Shown here: one piece after another, positions 15,874 through 28,929 of the stretch
How the letters are laid out: each line of letters opens with the position of its first letter
Position numbering within the stretch: position 1 is the stretch's first letter
Origin: Deinococcus carri
GTDB taxonomy: Bacteria > Deinococcota > Deinococci > Deinococcales > Deinococcaceae
Direction of reading: 5' to 3'
Assembly (NCBI RefSeq): GCF_039545055.1
Contig: NZ_BAABRP010000010.1
Location: 53,636 to 117,635 of the forward strand
Length of the DNA stretch: 64,000 nucleotides
Program-made: the position numbers and the translations under genes
The notes under the pieces: generated by a model
What the model saw: the letters and a program-made list of their open reading frames with translations, nothing else
What the model was told of the DNA's origin: nothing
The model's database searches: none

Positions 15874-18736
<2,863 letters not shown>

Positions 18737-18842
18737 GGGCGGGGACCTCGCGCGGGGTGACGGGAGAGCAGCGACGGGGCGGCCCGGCCCCACGACCACG
18801 CCGGAACGGGGGTGAGGGGGCCGGGCCGCCCGCCGGGCAGGG

Positions 18843-20162
<1,320 letters not shown>

Positions 20163-20610
20163 GACGATGAACCTCCTGGGGAAGCGTGACGACGCGGCGC
20201 GCGAGGTCAACGGGACAGGGCCGGGTGAAGCTGGCCCCAGGTGCGCCTTACTGTATGTTCATCCGGCAGCCTACACCCCCCCCAGAAGGGCGTCAATTTG
20301 ATTTGAGGACGTTCAAGGGAATCTGAGGCATGCGCGGAAACCCCGTTCCTGACGCACTCCTCGTTCTGGCCGGACCCGGTACCTCGGCACGGTGGAACTT
20401 CCGGAGTGAACGGCCCCACCGTCCGGGGGTTCTCTGCTCAGGGAGCAGTGGGGGCAGTTGCGGCGGTTTTCGCGGAGGCTGAAGGCGAAGGACACCCTGT
20501 ATCATGGGGAGGCCAAGCAATCCAGCCGTTGGTCCCACGCCTGCCATATCCACGGGTCAGGGTCCCAGCGAATCCTCTCTGATTCGAGTCATTGACCGGA
20601 GGCGCAGCGA
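20163..20610. other. Divergent intergenic region between two transport operons
   Basis: These 448 bases contain no supported gene. The left part carries a probable promoter of the sugar operon (20268-20296). An imperfect palindrome at 20291-20311 (CGTCAA ... TTGAGG ACG) overlaps its -35 and could be an operator. On the plus strand a TATCAT hexamer at 20500-20505 is the best -10 candidate for the next gene, without a clear -35. Confidence 0.45.
20268..20296 (-). promoter_or_regulatory. Probable promoter of the sugar-utilisation operon
   Basis: Minus-strand TTGACG and TAGGCT are 17 bases apart, about 105 bases before the substrate-binding protein start. The -35 is good, the -10 fits only the TAnnnT pattern of this window. 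Confidence 0.4.
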
Positions 20611-22179
20611 ATGATGAACGCGAGAAAGCTCTTGCTCGGCCTGGCCCTGGCGGCCGGCACGCAGGCCAGCGCCGCCACCCTGGTGTACGGCGCGGGGGGC
20701 GAACCTGTCACGCTGGAAAGCGGGAACCTGAACGACACCAATTCGGCCATCGTGCAGAACCAGATCTACGACACCCTGACCAGGGTCCGGCCCGGCACCA
20801 CCACCCTCGCGCCCGGCCTCGCCACCAGCTGGACGCCGAACGCCGACCGCACCGCCTGGACCTTCAACCTGCGGCGGAATGTGAAGTTCCACGACGGCAC
20901 GCCCTTCAACGCCGACGCGGTCGTGTTCAACGTGAACCGCTGGTGGGACCCGGCCTTCGCCAGCGGTTACCGGCCCCAGAAAACCTGGGAAAGCTGGCGG
21001 CTGATCTTCGGCGAACCCAGGGGCAAGGACAGTGTGCTGAAGAGCATCCGCAAGGACGGCGAGTATCAGGTGACCTTCCTGCTGAGCCGCCCGCTGGCGA
21101 ACTTTCCGGAGATGATCAGCGTGAACTTCTTCGGGATCGCCAGCCCGGCGGCGGTGCGAAAGGCGGGGGCGAGCTACGGCACGCCCGGCGCGGGTGCGGT
21201 AGGCACCGGCCCGTACATGTTCCGTTCGTGGACGAGCGGTGCCCAGATCAACCTGGCGGCCAACCCCAGTTACTGGGCCGGAAAGCCCAGGAGTGACACG
21301 CTGCTCTTCCGCTTCCTCAAGGACCCCAGCGCGCGGCTGAACGAGCTGAAAACCGGAACGGTGGATTTCGCCTGCGACCTGAACCCCGACAGCCTGAAGG
21401 CGGTGCGGGCCGACAAGAACCTGACGGCCGTGCTGCGCCCCAGCTTCAATGTGGGGTTCCTGAGCCTGAATGTCCGGCAGGAGCAACTGAAGAACGCCAA
21501 GGTACGCCAGGCGATCAGCATGGCCCTGAACCGCAAGGCCATCGTGGACGCCTTCTGGGGCGAACTGGGCGTGGCCGACAACAGTTTCGTGCCGCCCGCC
21601 CTGGCCTGGGCCAACAGCAAGAAGGTCGCCGCCACCGCCTATAACCCCGAGGCGGCCAGGAAGCTGCTGCGGGAAGCCGGGTATCCCAACGGCTTCACCC
21701 TCGACCTGTGGTACATGCCCGTGAGCCGCCCCTACTTCCCCACGCCCAAGCCCATTGCCGAAGCGATGGCCGCCGACCTCGCGGATATCGGCATCAAGGT
21801 GAACCTGAAGACCGAGGACTGGGCCAAGTACCTCGAGGACCGCAACAAGGCCCCCGGCTTCGACATGTACATGATCGGCTGGAGCGGCCAGTACGGGGCA
21901 CCGTCCAACTTTTACGACGCCTTCTACGGCCCCGGCGGCACCCAGGATTCGGGGTTCGACAACGCGCAGGTTCAGGACCTGCTGACCCAGGCATCCTCGG
22001 CCAAGAGCAGGGGCCAGCAGGCGGAGCTGTACGCCCGCGTGCATGAGCTGACGAACGCGGCGGCCGTCCGCATTCCCATCGTGCATTCCCGCCCGCTGTG
22101 TGCGGCGCGCAGCAACCTCACGGGCTGGGTGCCCAACCCGGCGAACAGCGAGCAGTTCTGGACCATCACCAAGAAATGA
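20611..22179 (+). CDS. Peptide-type ABC transporter substrate-binding protein
   Basis: The 522-residue protein belongs to the family-5 solute-binding proteins (DppA/OppA/NikA type). A signal peptide (MMNARKLLLGLALAAGTQAS) precedes the fold markers YDTLTRV, the NVKFHDGTPFNADAVVFNVN block and the ligand-pocket strand GFDMYMIGWSGQYGAPSNF. It stands alone on the plus strand without permeases or ATPases, so it must use a membrane complex encoded elsewhere. GGAGG lies 8 bases before the first of two adjacent ATG codons. The ligand is unknown. Confidence 0.93.
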   Translation: MMNARKLLLGLALAAGTQASAATLVYGAGGEPVTLESGNLNDTNSAIVQNQIYDTLTRVRPGTTTLAPGLATSWTPNADRTAWTFNLRRNVKFHDGTPFNADAVVFNVNRWWDPAFASGYRPQKTWESWRLIFGEPRGKDSVLKSIRKDGEYQVTFLLSRPLANFPEMISVNFFGIASPAAVRKAGASYGTPGAGAVGTGPYMFRSWTSGAQINLAANPSYWAGKPRSDTLLFRFLKDPSARLNELKTGTVDFACDLNPDSLKAVRADKNLTAVLRPSFNVGFLSLNVRQEQLKNAKVRQAISMALNRKAIVDAFWGELGVADNSFVPPALAWANSKKVAATAYNPEAARKLLREAGYPNGFTLDLWYMPVSRPYFPTPKPIAEAMAADLADIGIKVNLKTEDWAKYLEDRNKAPGFDMYMIGWSGQYGAPSNFYDAFYGPGGTQDSGFDNAQVQDLLTQASSAKSRGQQAELYARVHELTNAAAVRIPIVHSRPLCAARSNLTGWVPNPANSEQFWTITKK

Positions 22180-22182
22180 CCT

Positions 22183-22342
22183 GATACGGACTCCGATTGA
22201 AGGGTTTACTTGTAAACCTGAAATCCGAGCGGACTTGCAAAGCTGCGAAGCAGAGCGAGTAGGAGAACATACGGCCTCCGCGGTATGGAGCAGCAAGCGG
22301 TGCTTTCCCGATTGTTGCGGAATTTAGCGGAGGCCGTATGAG
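22183..22342. repeat. Interspersed repeat, family 2, copy 2 (longest)
   Basis: The copy begins GATACGGACTCCGATTGA and ends GCGGAGGCCGTATGAG, so its ends are near-perfect inverted repeats. A small internal hairpin (GGTTTAC ... GTAAACC) lies at 22203-22218. It starts 3 bases after the stop of the solute-binding-protein gene and could act as its terminator. Confidence 0.8.
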
Positions 22343-22400
22343 GCGCGGGAAAGGGCCGTCCTCTAGCGTGGGCGGCTCTTTCCTTTGAACTGGAGATGCC

Positions 22401-24161
22401 GTGCGAGTCTTTGAGCAGCAGTTCCCATCCGAGATCGAGTCCGTCCTGGCCCTGCTGGAGGCATGTGCGTCACAGCCCGACCGCCTGGAACTCTGGCTGT
22501 CCGAGTCGCGCGAAGTTCGTGCCAGGCTTCAGGCAGACCTGAGACACCGCTTTCCCGGGTGCGAGCTGCGCGTCCATGCCGCGTACAAGCCGCTCGCCTG
22601 CGAGGTGTTCGAGGTTCACCTGCCCCTCTGGCAAGCCGCGCCGCCCCGGCACGTTCACCTGCGGTTCCCCGTGCTGGACGGGGAGCATCCCGAACGCTTC
22701 CTGATCGAGGCCTATCCCCTGGCGGGCTGGCTGGACGACCTCCGGGTCCGGTTCACCCACGAGGGTTACGCCGCCGACCACTACGAGTTGGTCGTGGACG
22801 GGGAGTTGACGCGGGTAGAAGTTCCCCTGCGCGGGGCCACCGATGCGCTGGGACGCCCGTGCCTGCGGCCCACGGCGCGGGTGGACATCGTTCAAGGGGA
22901 GGGGGCGACCACCCGGCTGGTCCTGACCGACGCCGAGCGCTGCTGGGACGCCTACACCGCATTTCTGAAACGCTTCCCGTGGCCGCAGCAGGCCCCCTTC
23001 TTCGGAGTGCTGCGTGTCGCGGCCGAACTGTCCGAACCCGACGAGCCGCTTGCCTACGGGCACGAGCGGGCCAGCCTGACCGAGGGGCTGAGCGAGGACC
23101 TGTATTTCGGCACCCTGGAATACTTCCAGGACCGGGCGGGTGTGCCGCTGGGGAGCCGTGAACTTCCGGTGGGCCAGATCGTGCCGGTGGTGAAGGCGGT
23201 GCCGGGCGGTCCCTGCCGCCTGACCGTCGACCTGCTGCCCTTGCCGCAGGCGGCGGCCTCATCCGGGGCTGCGCCCCCACTCGCCACCCTGGATCGCCCC
23301 CTCCGGGTGGCCGAGGTGTACCACCTGACGCGGGAGTGGCCGGACCCGCCGACTTTCCACAGCGTTCAGGGGCGGCCCATTCCCACGCTCCGGCGTCCAG
23401 GCCGGGGGTCGGGCGTCCTGATCAGTGGGGGCCAGCACGGCAACGAGGCCACGGGCGTCGCCGCGGCCCTGCTGGCTGCTGGCCAGCTTGCCAGTCCCCT
23501 GCCCCTGGGCTTCATTCCGCTGGAGAACCCGGATGGGGCGGCCCTGTTCGAGGAGCTGCGCGCCGTGGCCCCCGAACACATGCACCACGCCGCCCGCTAC
23601 ACGGCCCTCGGTGACGACCTGGAGTACCGCCAGCCGCCCTTCGGGGAAGCGGATGCCCGCTGCGCCTTGGCCCGTGAACTGAACGCCGCGCTCCACGTGA
23701 ACCTGCACGGCTACCCGGCGCATGAATGGACCCGGCCCTTCTCCGGGTATGTCCCGCGCGGCTTCGAAGCCTGGTCGCTTCCCAAGGGCTTCGTGCTGCT
23801 GGTGCGGCACACCCCGGAACAGTCGGAGCAGGCCAGGAGGCTGGCGGAGCAGGTCTGCCTGGACCTGTCGGGGCAGCGCGCGCTGATGGCCTTCAATGAG
23901 CGGCAACTCCGCGTCTATGAGTGTCACACTGCCGCCCGTCCCTACCAGATGATCCACGGCACGCCCGTCATGCTGGCCGAGGTGGAGGGAATGCTGTGTC
24001 CCCTGACGCTCCTGACCGAGTTCCCCGACGAAACGGTGGAAGGCGAGCGGTTCCGCCTGGGCTGCACGGCCCAGGGACAGGTGATTGAAAGCGCGGTTCG
24101 GTGGTTGGAGGGCGAAGCACTTTCCTCCCCGCGCCCAGCCGTCGGTGACGGGCGGAAGTAA
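22401..24161 (+). CDS. M14-family metallopeptidase with long N-terminal region
   Basis: The 586-residue protein has a C-terminal zinc carboxypeptidase-like domain. SGGQHGNEATG supplies zinc ligands His346 and Glu349, and NLHGYP supplies His436. The first 310 or so residues are not part of that fold and contain beta-rich segments I do not recognise. No signal peptide is seen, so a cytoplasmic role on peptides or peptidoglycan fragments is likely. The GTG start is supported by CTGGAG 8 bases before; repeat family 2 lies just upstream. The M14 call is firm, the substrate is not. Confidence 0.8.
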   Translation: MRVFEQQFPSEIESVLALLEACASQPDRLELWLSESREVRARLQADLRHRFPGCELRVHAAYKPLACEVFEVHLPLWQAAPPRHVHLRFPVLDGEHPERFLIEAYPLAGWLDDLRVRFTHEGYAADHYELVVDGELTRVEVPLRGATDALGRPCLRPTARVDIVQGEGATTRLVLTDAERCWDAYTAFLKRFPWPQQAPFFGVLRVAAELSEPDEPLAYGHERASLTEGLSEDLYFGTLEYFQDRAGVPLGSRELPVGQIVPVVKAVPGGPCRLTVDLLPLPQAAASSGAAPPLATLDRPLRVAEVYHLTREWPDPPTFHSVQGRPIPTLRRPGRGSGVLISGGQHGNEATGVAAALLAAGQLASPLPLGFIPLENPDGAALFEELRAVAPEHMHHAARYTALGDDLEYRQPPFGEADARCALARELNAALHVNLHGYPAHEWTRPFSGYVPRGFEAWSLPKGFVLLVRHTPEQSEQARRLAEQVCLDLSGQRALMAFNERQLRVYECHTAARPYQMIHGTPVMLAEVEGMLCPLTLLTEFPDETVEGERFRLGCTAQGQVIESAVRWLEGEALSSPRPAVGDGRK

Positions 24162-24262
24162 AAGAGGGCCTTCCCAGGAACAAACTCACGCTCGCGCCTT
24201 GCACGAGAAGGTCGGCCGCGTTGAGGAGAGCGGTTCCCGGCGGTCATGTCTCCTCCAGAGGC

Positions 24263-24304
24263 TCACTCGTGGCGCAGCGCCTCGATAGGAGTCAGGCAGG
24301 CCGC
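24263..24304 (-). pseudogene. C-terminal scrap of a MacB/FtsX-type ABC permease
   Basis: On the minus strand, between an in-frame stop (24305-24307) and a TGA (24263-24265), the frame reads AACLTPIEALRHE. This is the characteristic end of MacB-type permeases (normally ...ARRAARLDPIEALRYE). Nothing else of the gene remains. Thirteen residues are little, but the ending is distinctive. Confidence 0.4.
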
Positions 24305-24399
24305 TCACCGGGAGGCCCGCGCCCACGCGGCTGGAGTCGCTGACAGTCCGCCCGGCGCAAAATGTCTGCCCCGACGTATGCTAAGGTCACATCTCACTC

Positions 24400-24954
24400 A
24401 TGCTGATGTCACGTCTGAAACAGGCTACGCAGGACCAACACCAGGAGGTCGAAGCCTTGATGCCGGTCATGCAGCCCTCCCTGTCTCTGGAGGCGTATGC
24501 CCGGCTCCTGCGGCAGCTCCAGGGCGTGGTGGAACCGCTGGAGGCCAGGCTGCTGACCCTGACACTGCCCGCGCCTTTCGGAATCGGCCTCCGCCTGAAG
24601 AAAGCGCCCCTGCTGATGCGTGACCTGGCCGCGCTGCCCGCCACCCCACCCGTCCGTCTCGCCCCCCCACCGCTGGCGGGCGTGCCCGAGGCACTGGGGG
24701 CGCTCTATGTTCTGGAAGGGGCCACGCTGGGAGGTCAGGTCATTACCCGCCACCTGCGGCGACATCTGGGCCTCACGCCTGAAAGGGGCGGTGCCTATTT
24801 TCACGGCTATGGTCCGGACACCGGGCGGATGTGGCAGGCCTTTGGCGAGGCGATGAACCGCTGGGGCACGGTAGGCGAGGAGGCGCGGGTGATCGGGGGC
24901 GCGCAGATGACCTTTCGGGCATTCGGGGACGCCCTGCGCAGAGTGCCGGCATGA
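24400..24954 (+). CDS. bphO: Biliverdin-producing heme oxygenase (BphO)
   Basis: Heme oxygenase opens heme to biliverdin, iron and CO. The 184-residue protein has the proximal heme ligand His14 in the motif QDQHQEVEALM and the distal glycine-rich helix in LYVLEGATLGGQVI. It is the first gene of the phytochrome operon and makes the phytochrome's chromophore. Its TGA overlaps the phytochrome ATG (24951-24954). Two ATG codons (24400, 24406) are possible starts; a TATGCT hexamer at 24377-24382 is the likely -10. Confidence 0.93.
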   Translation: MLMSRLKQATQDQHQEVEALMPVMQPSLSLEAYARLLRQLQGVVEPLEARLLTLTLPAPFGIGLRLKKAPLLMRDLAALPATPPVRLAPPPLAGVPEALGALYVLEGATLGGQVITRHLRRHLGLTPERGGAYFHGYGPDTGRMWQAFGEAMNRWGTVGEEARVIGGAQMTFRAFGDALRRVPA

Positions 24955-27203
24955 CGGGGGGCGGCCCGGCGGACCTGCTGCCACCGACCTATCTGGGCGG
25001 GCCGACGATAGACACCGACAACTGCGACCGCGAGCCGATCCATATCCCCGGCAGTATTCAGCCGCATGGGGCGCTGCTCACCGCGGACGCGCAGACGCGG
25101 CTTGTCCTCCAGGCCAGCGCGAACACGGCAAGGCACCTGGGGCACCCTCCAGATGCGCTGCGGGGCGCGCCGCTGACCACCCTGCTGCCGGAGGCGGCCC
25201 TTCAGCCCCTGCTGGCGGCCCTGCCTGCCGGGTCGCCCGACCATCTCCAGTACCGTGCGACGCTGGACCTGCCTGCGGGACGCACAGCCCTGACCGCGCA
25301 CCGGGTGGGAGACCTGCTGGTGCTGGAGTTCGAGGCCAGCGAGGGGCATGACCCCACTGGCCCGCACGCCCTGCGCAACGCCGTGTTCGCGCTGGAAAGC
25401 GCGCCCTCGCTGGCCGAGCTGGCGGAGCGGGCCGCCGCCCTGGTGCGGGAGATCAGCGGCCTGGACCGCGTGATGGTCTACCGCTTTGCCGAGGACGCCA
25501 GCGGCGAGGTGATCGCCGAGGCCCGCCGGGAGGACCTGCCGCCCTTCCTGGGTCACCGCTTTCCCGAGTCGGACATTCCGGCGCAGGCGCGGGCGCTCTA
25601 TGTGCGGCACCTGCTGCGCCTCACGGCGGACACGCAAGGGGTGCCCGTCCCGCTGGAACCCGTGCTGAACCCCCAGACCGGCCAGCCCACGCCGCTGGGT
25701 GGGGCCGTGCTGCGCGCGACCTCGCCCATGCACCTCCAGTACCTGCGGAACATGGGCGTGGCGTCGAGCCTGTCGGTGTCTATCGTGGTGGAGGGGCGGC
25801 TGTGGGGGCTGCTCTCCTGCCATCACCTCACGCCGCACGTGGTGCCCCCCGAAACCCGCACCGCACTCGAATACCTGGGCCGGTTGCTGAGCCTGCAGGT
25901 CCAGGTCAAGGCGCGGGCAGACACCGACGCCTTCCGCGCGCGGCTCCAGGCCCGCCACGCCCGGCTGGTGGAGGCCACCGCGCACTCGCTCGCGCCGCTG
26001 GACACCTTCGCCGACGAGGCGCTGGACCTGGCCGGGCTGATGCGGGCGGGCGGCGTGATCGTGTTCTTCGAGGGGCGCTGGCGGGCCGCGGGCCTCACGC
26101 CCGAACCCGCCCAGGTGGAGGCGCTGCTCACGTGGCTGCGCACGCGGGAAGGCACCCTGTTTCACACGGACGCGCTGCATGAACACTGGCCCGCAGCGGC
26201 CGACTTCAGCGACCGGGCCAGCGGCCTGCTCGCCGTCAGTGTCGGGAACGGCTGGTCCGAGGGGGTGGTGTGGCTGCGCCCGGCGATCACCACGACCGTG
26301 GCCTGGGGCGGGGCGACGCCGGAGCAGGCCAAGGGCGGGCTGGGGCCGCGCCAGTCCTTCGACACCTACGTGGAAACGGTGCGGGGGCGGGCCGAACCCT
26401 GGCACCCCGGCGAACTGGAGGAGGCCCAGGACCTCCGGCGTGCCCTGACGGCGGCCCTGGGCGAACGGCTCAGCGTGGTCCGGGAGCTGAACACCGCCCT
26501 GGAGCGCGCCAACGCTGAGTGGCGGCAGTACGCCTTCGTGATTGCCCATGACATGCAGGAACCGGTGCGCCTGATCACGCAGTTCGCGGAGCTGTTCCAC
26601 CTGCGTTACCGCGATCAGGTCGACGAGGGTGCCGAGCGCATGATCCGCTTCCTGCTCGCGGAGACGGCGCGGTTGCGCGGCCTGACCCACGACCTCCACA
26701 CCTACACGGCGCTGCTGTCGGCCCCACCGCCCGTCCGCCGCCCCGTGGCGCTGGGGCAGGTGCTCCGGGACGTGCTGGAGACGCTGGCCCCCCAGATCAG
26801 GGACACGGGGGCCGAGGTCCGGGTGGCCGAACCCCTGCCCACCCTCCACGCCGACCCGGCCCAGTTGCGTGACCTGCTGCTGCACCTGCTCAGAAATACC
26901 CTCACCTTCGGCGGCCCCAGGCCCGGCGTGGAGGTGAGCGCCGAACGTGTGCCGGGCGCATGGAATGTCACGGTGCGGGACCAGGGGCCGGGGATCGCCG
27001 CGGAATACCACGAGAAGGTCTTCGGCCTGTTCCAGCGTCTGGGCCGCCGCGAGGATTCCCCCGGCAACGGCATCGGGCTGGCCCTGTGCCGCAAGATCGC
27101 CGAGCGGCACGGGGGCAGCCTCCACCTCACGTCCCTTCCGGGGCAGGGCAGCGCGTTGACCCTGCACCTGCCCGACCCGGAGGAAGGCCCCCATGCCGGC
27201 TGA
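24951..27203 (+). CDS. bphP: Bacteriophytochrome histidine kinase
   Basis: This 750-residue red/far-red light sensor has the PAS-GAF-PHY core and a kinase module. Cys25 in TIDTDNCDREPIHIPGSIQP is the biliverdin attachment site of Deinococcus-type phytochromes. The GAF motif PESDIPAQARALY and the PHY tongue motif PRQSF (about 466) are present. The kinase H-box AHDMQEP has the phosphorylated His533, followed by an N-box in LLHLLRNTLTF and G-boxes DQGPGI and GNGIGLAL. The ATG overlaps bphO by 4 bases and the gene overlaps bphR by 11, so all three are co-translated. Light would change autophosphorylation and phosphotransfer to the response regulator. Confidence 0.97.
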   Translation: MTGGGPADLLPPTYLGGPTIDTDNCDREPIHIPGSIQPHGALLTADAQTRLVLQASANTARHLGHPPDALRGAPLTTLLPEAALQPLLAALPAGSPDHLQYRATLDLPAGRTALTAHRVGDLLVLEFEASEGHDPTGPHALRNAVFALESAPSLAELAERAAALVREISGLDRVMVYRFAEDASGEVIAEARREDLPPFLGHRFPESDIPAQARALYVRHLLRLTADTQGVPVPLEPVLNPQTGQPTPLGGAVLRATSPMHLQYLRNMGVASSLSVSIVVEGRLWGLLSCHHLTPHVVPPETRTALEYLGRLLSLQVQVKARADTDAFRARLQARHARLVEATAHSLAPLDTFADEALDLAGLMRAGGVIVFFEGRWRAAGLTPEPAQVEALLTWLRTREGTLFHTDALHEHWPAAADFSDRASGLLAVSVGNGWSEGVVWLRPAITTTVAWGGATPEQAKGGLGPRQSFDTYVETVRGRAEPWHPGELEEAQDLRRALTAALGERLSVVRELNTALERANAEWRQYAFVIAHDMQEPVRLITQFAELFHLRYRDQVDEGAERMIRFLLAETARLRGLTHDLHTYTALLSAPPPVRRPVALGQVLRDVLETLAPQIRDTGAEVRVAEPLPTLHADPAQLRDLLLHLLRNTLTFGGPRPGVEVSAERVPGAWNVTVRDQGPGIAAEYHEKVFGLFQRLGRREDSPGNGIGLALCRKIAERHGGSLHLTSLPGQGSALTLHLPDPEEGPHAG

Positions 27204-27630
27204 GCAGGTGCGGCTGCTGCTGGTGGAGGACAATGCCGCCGACGTCTTCCTGATGGAGGCTGCCCTGGAGGCCGCTACGTTGCCCGTCCACCTGACGGTC
27301 GCCCGGGACGGCGTGGAGGCCCTGGCGCAGCTGGAGGCCGACAGGGCCGCAGAGCGGCTCCCCGATCTGGTCCTGCTCGACCTCAACATGCCGCGCCTGA
27401 ACGGCTTCGAGGTGCTCGCCGCGCTGCGGGCGGACCCGGCCCTCGCGTCCCTGGTCGTGGTGGTGTTCACCACCTCCAGCGCAGAAACCGACGTGCGGCG
27501 GGCGTACGCCCTTCAGGCCAACTCCTATGTCAGCAAGCCCGCCACCCTGGACGAGTTCCTGCACCTGGTCCGCCTGCTCGAAGCGTACTGGTTCGGGGCC
27601 GCCAGCCTCCCCAGCACCTATTCGGCCTGA
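27193..27630 (+). CDS. bphR: Single-domain response regulator (BphR/Rcp1 type)
   Basis: The 145-residue receiver domain has the acidic pocket VEDNAAD, the phospho-acceptor Asp63 in LLDLNMP, the switch Thr in FTTSS and the conserved Lys in YVSKPA. There is no output domain, as in Rcp1-like partners of phytochrome kinases. It overlaps bphP by 11 bases. Its end overlaps the convergent acetamidase gene by 13 bases (27618-27630). Confidence 0.93.
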   Translation: MPAEQVRLLLVEDNAADVFLMEAALEAATLPVHLTVARDGVEALAQLEADRAAERLPDLVLLDLNMPRLNGFEVLAALRADPALASLVVVVFTTSSAETDVRRAYALQANSYVSKPATLDEFLHLVRLLEAYWFGAASLPSTYSA

Positions 27631-28538
27631 GCAACGGTGAGCGCCGGCACGCCGAGCTGCGCGAGGATGTCCAGGCCCAGCTCGAAGCGGCAGGTCTTGA
27701 GGGGGTCCACCACCTGGCTGATCTGGAGGTGGCCGGCGGCGCTCAGCAGGCCGATGGCGTCGGCGCGGGGCAGCCCCGCCTGGGTCTGGAGGAAGGCACT
27801 CATGTGCTTGGTGGCGAGGATGGCCGCCTCGTCGAGCGTGAGGGCGCTGGCGATGGTGTAGAGGTGCGTGGCGGTCTGCACCAGCGGAAGCGGCCAGGCG
27901 CAAGCCTTGACCACATGGGCGCGCAGGGTCACCCGGCCGGGCACCTCCAGCCCGCAGACACTGACCTCCCCGTCGCCCATGCCGGCGTGCAGGTCACCCA
28001 GCGCGAGCAGACCGCCCTCGACGTTCACCGGCAGGACCAGCAGGCTGCCGGCCCGGATCACGGTCGTGTCCATGTTGCCCCCGTGCGGGCCGGGCGTGCC
28101 GTTGGGAACAGGAGTATCGGCCGGGGCGGTGCCGATCACGCCGATCATGGGGCGCAGCGGCAGCCGGACGCCGTGCAGGGTCACCTGCCCGTCCTCGATG
28201 GGATAGACGCGCACGCTGGGCTGCTCCAGGGCGTCACCCTCCACACCCAGACCGGGGCCAGTCACCATCACCGCCTGGTCCCCGACCTGAATGTCCAGAA
28301 TCTCGATGGCAAGCGCGTCGCCGGGCTGGGCACCCTCGATAAACACTGGGCCGGTGGCCGGGTTGACCCGGTTCCAGTCCAGCGCCGTGAAGGCCGCCCG
28401 CGCGTCCTGAATCTGGTCCTCGAAGCAGTCGCGGGTGTGAAAGACCAGGGTGCTGCCGTCCGGCACCCGCAGCACGGGCGGATTCTCCCGGTCCATCGCA
28501 TAGACCAGGTGCTCGCGGGAGACATCGAAGGTTGTCAT
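27618..28538 (-). CDS. Acetamidase/formamidase family protein
   Basis: The 306-residue protein belongs to the FmdA/AmdA family that hydrolyses short amides such as formamide and acetamide. Family marks are VFIEGAQPGDALAIEILDI near residue 65, GPHGGNMDTTVI near 150 and LGDLHAGMGDGEVSVCGLEV near 180. It is cytoplasmic. The start has AAAGGAGG 6 bases upstream. It is convergent with bphR and separated by 100 bases from the TauE/SafE operon end, so it is probably independently expressed. Confidence 0.93.
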   Translation of the reverse strand: MTTFDVSREHLVYAMDRENPPVLRVPDGSTLVFHTRDCFEDQIQDARAAFTALDWNRVNPATGPVFIEGAQPGDALAIEILDIQVGDQAVMVTGPGLGVEGDALEQPSVRVYPIEDGQVTLHGVRLPLRPMIGVIGTAPADTPVPNGTPGPHGGNMDTTVIRAGSLLVLPVNVEGGLLALGDLHAGMGDGEVSVCGLEVPGRVTLRAHVVKACAWPLPLVQTATHLYTIASALTLDEAAILATKHMSAFLQTQAGLPRADAIGLLSAAGHLQISQVVDPLKTCRFELGLDILAQLGVPALTVAQAE

Positions 28539-28638
28539 GGGTCCCTCCTTTGCCCGCTGGCGCGGGGAGTGGATGGTGGGGCGGGGCAGGGAGACAACGA
28601 GAAAGCCTGGACCCTGCCGCCGAGGGGAAGGGGCCTTT

Positions 28639-28929
28639 TTACGGGCGGAGGAACTGCTTGACCACGACCACCACAGCCAGCCCGATCAGGGCAACCAGGG
28701 CGGCCACGGCGACGCGGCGGTCGGTGCGCCACCGCGTGACGACCACGACCAGCGCGGCCAGGGCGGGCACCGCCATCATGAACCACACGCCCAGGTCGAC
28801 CAGCCCCGGCACGGCCAGACTGAGCGCGAGGACCGGCAGCGCGAGCCAGAAGCACGCGGGGTACAGCCAGGGGGGCAGCACCGGGGGTTCGGTGTGGGGC
28901 GCAGGCTCCGGTGCGCCGGGCCGGCTCAT
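28639..28929 (-). CDS. Small three-helix membrane protein
   Basis: The 96-residue protein has a Pro-rich start ([16 protein letters not shown]) and three hydrophobic helices (about 20-40, 45-65, 72-92). It overlaps the upstream TauE/SafE gene by 4 bases (28926-28929) and is the last gene of that operon. I do not recognise the family; a partner of the exporter is possible from the overlap alone. Confidence 0.75.
   Translation of the reverse strand: MSRPGAPEPAPHTEPPVLPPWLYPACFWLALPVLALSLAVPGLVDLGVWFMMAVPALAALVVVVTRWRTDRRVAVAALVALIGLAVVVVVKQFLRP

Noticed and set aside
24807..27473. An 888-codon open frame antisense to the phytochrome gene
   Set aside because: It mirrors bphP over its whole length, has low-complexity Arg/Gly/Gln-rich composition and no known domain. 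Long antisense frames are expected in high-GC genes; several others (for example opposite 20611-22179, 38599-41382 and 12463-14658) were left out for the same reason.
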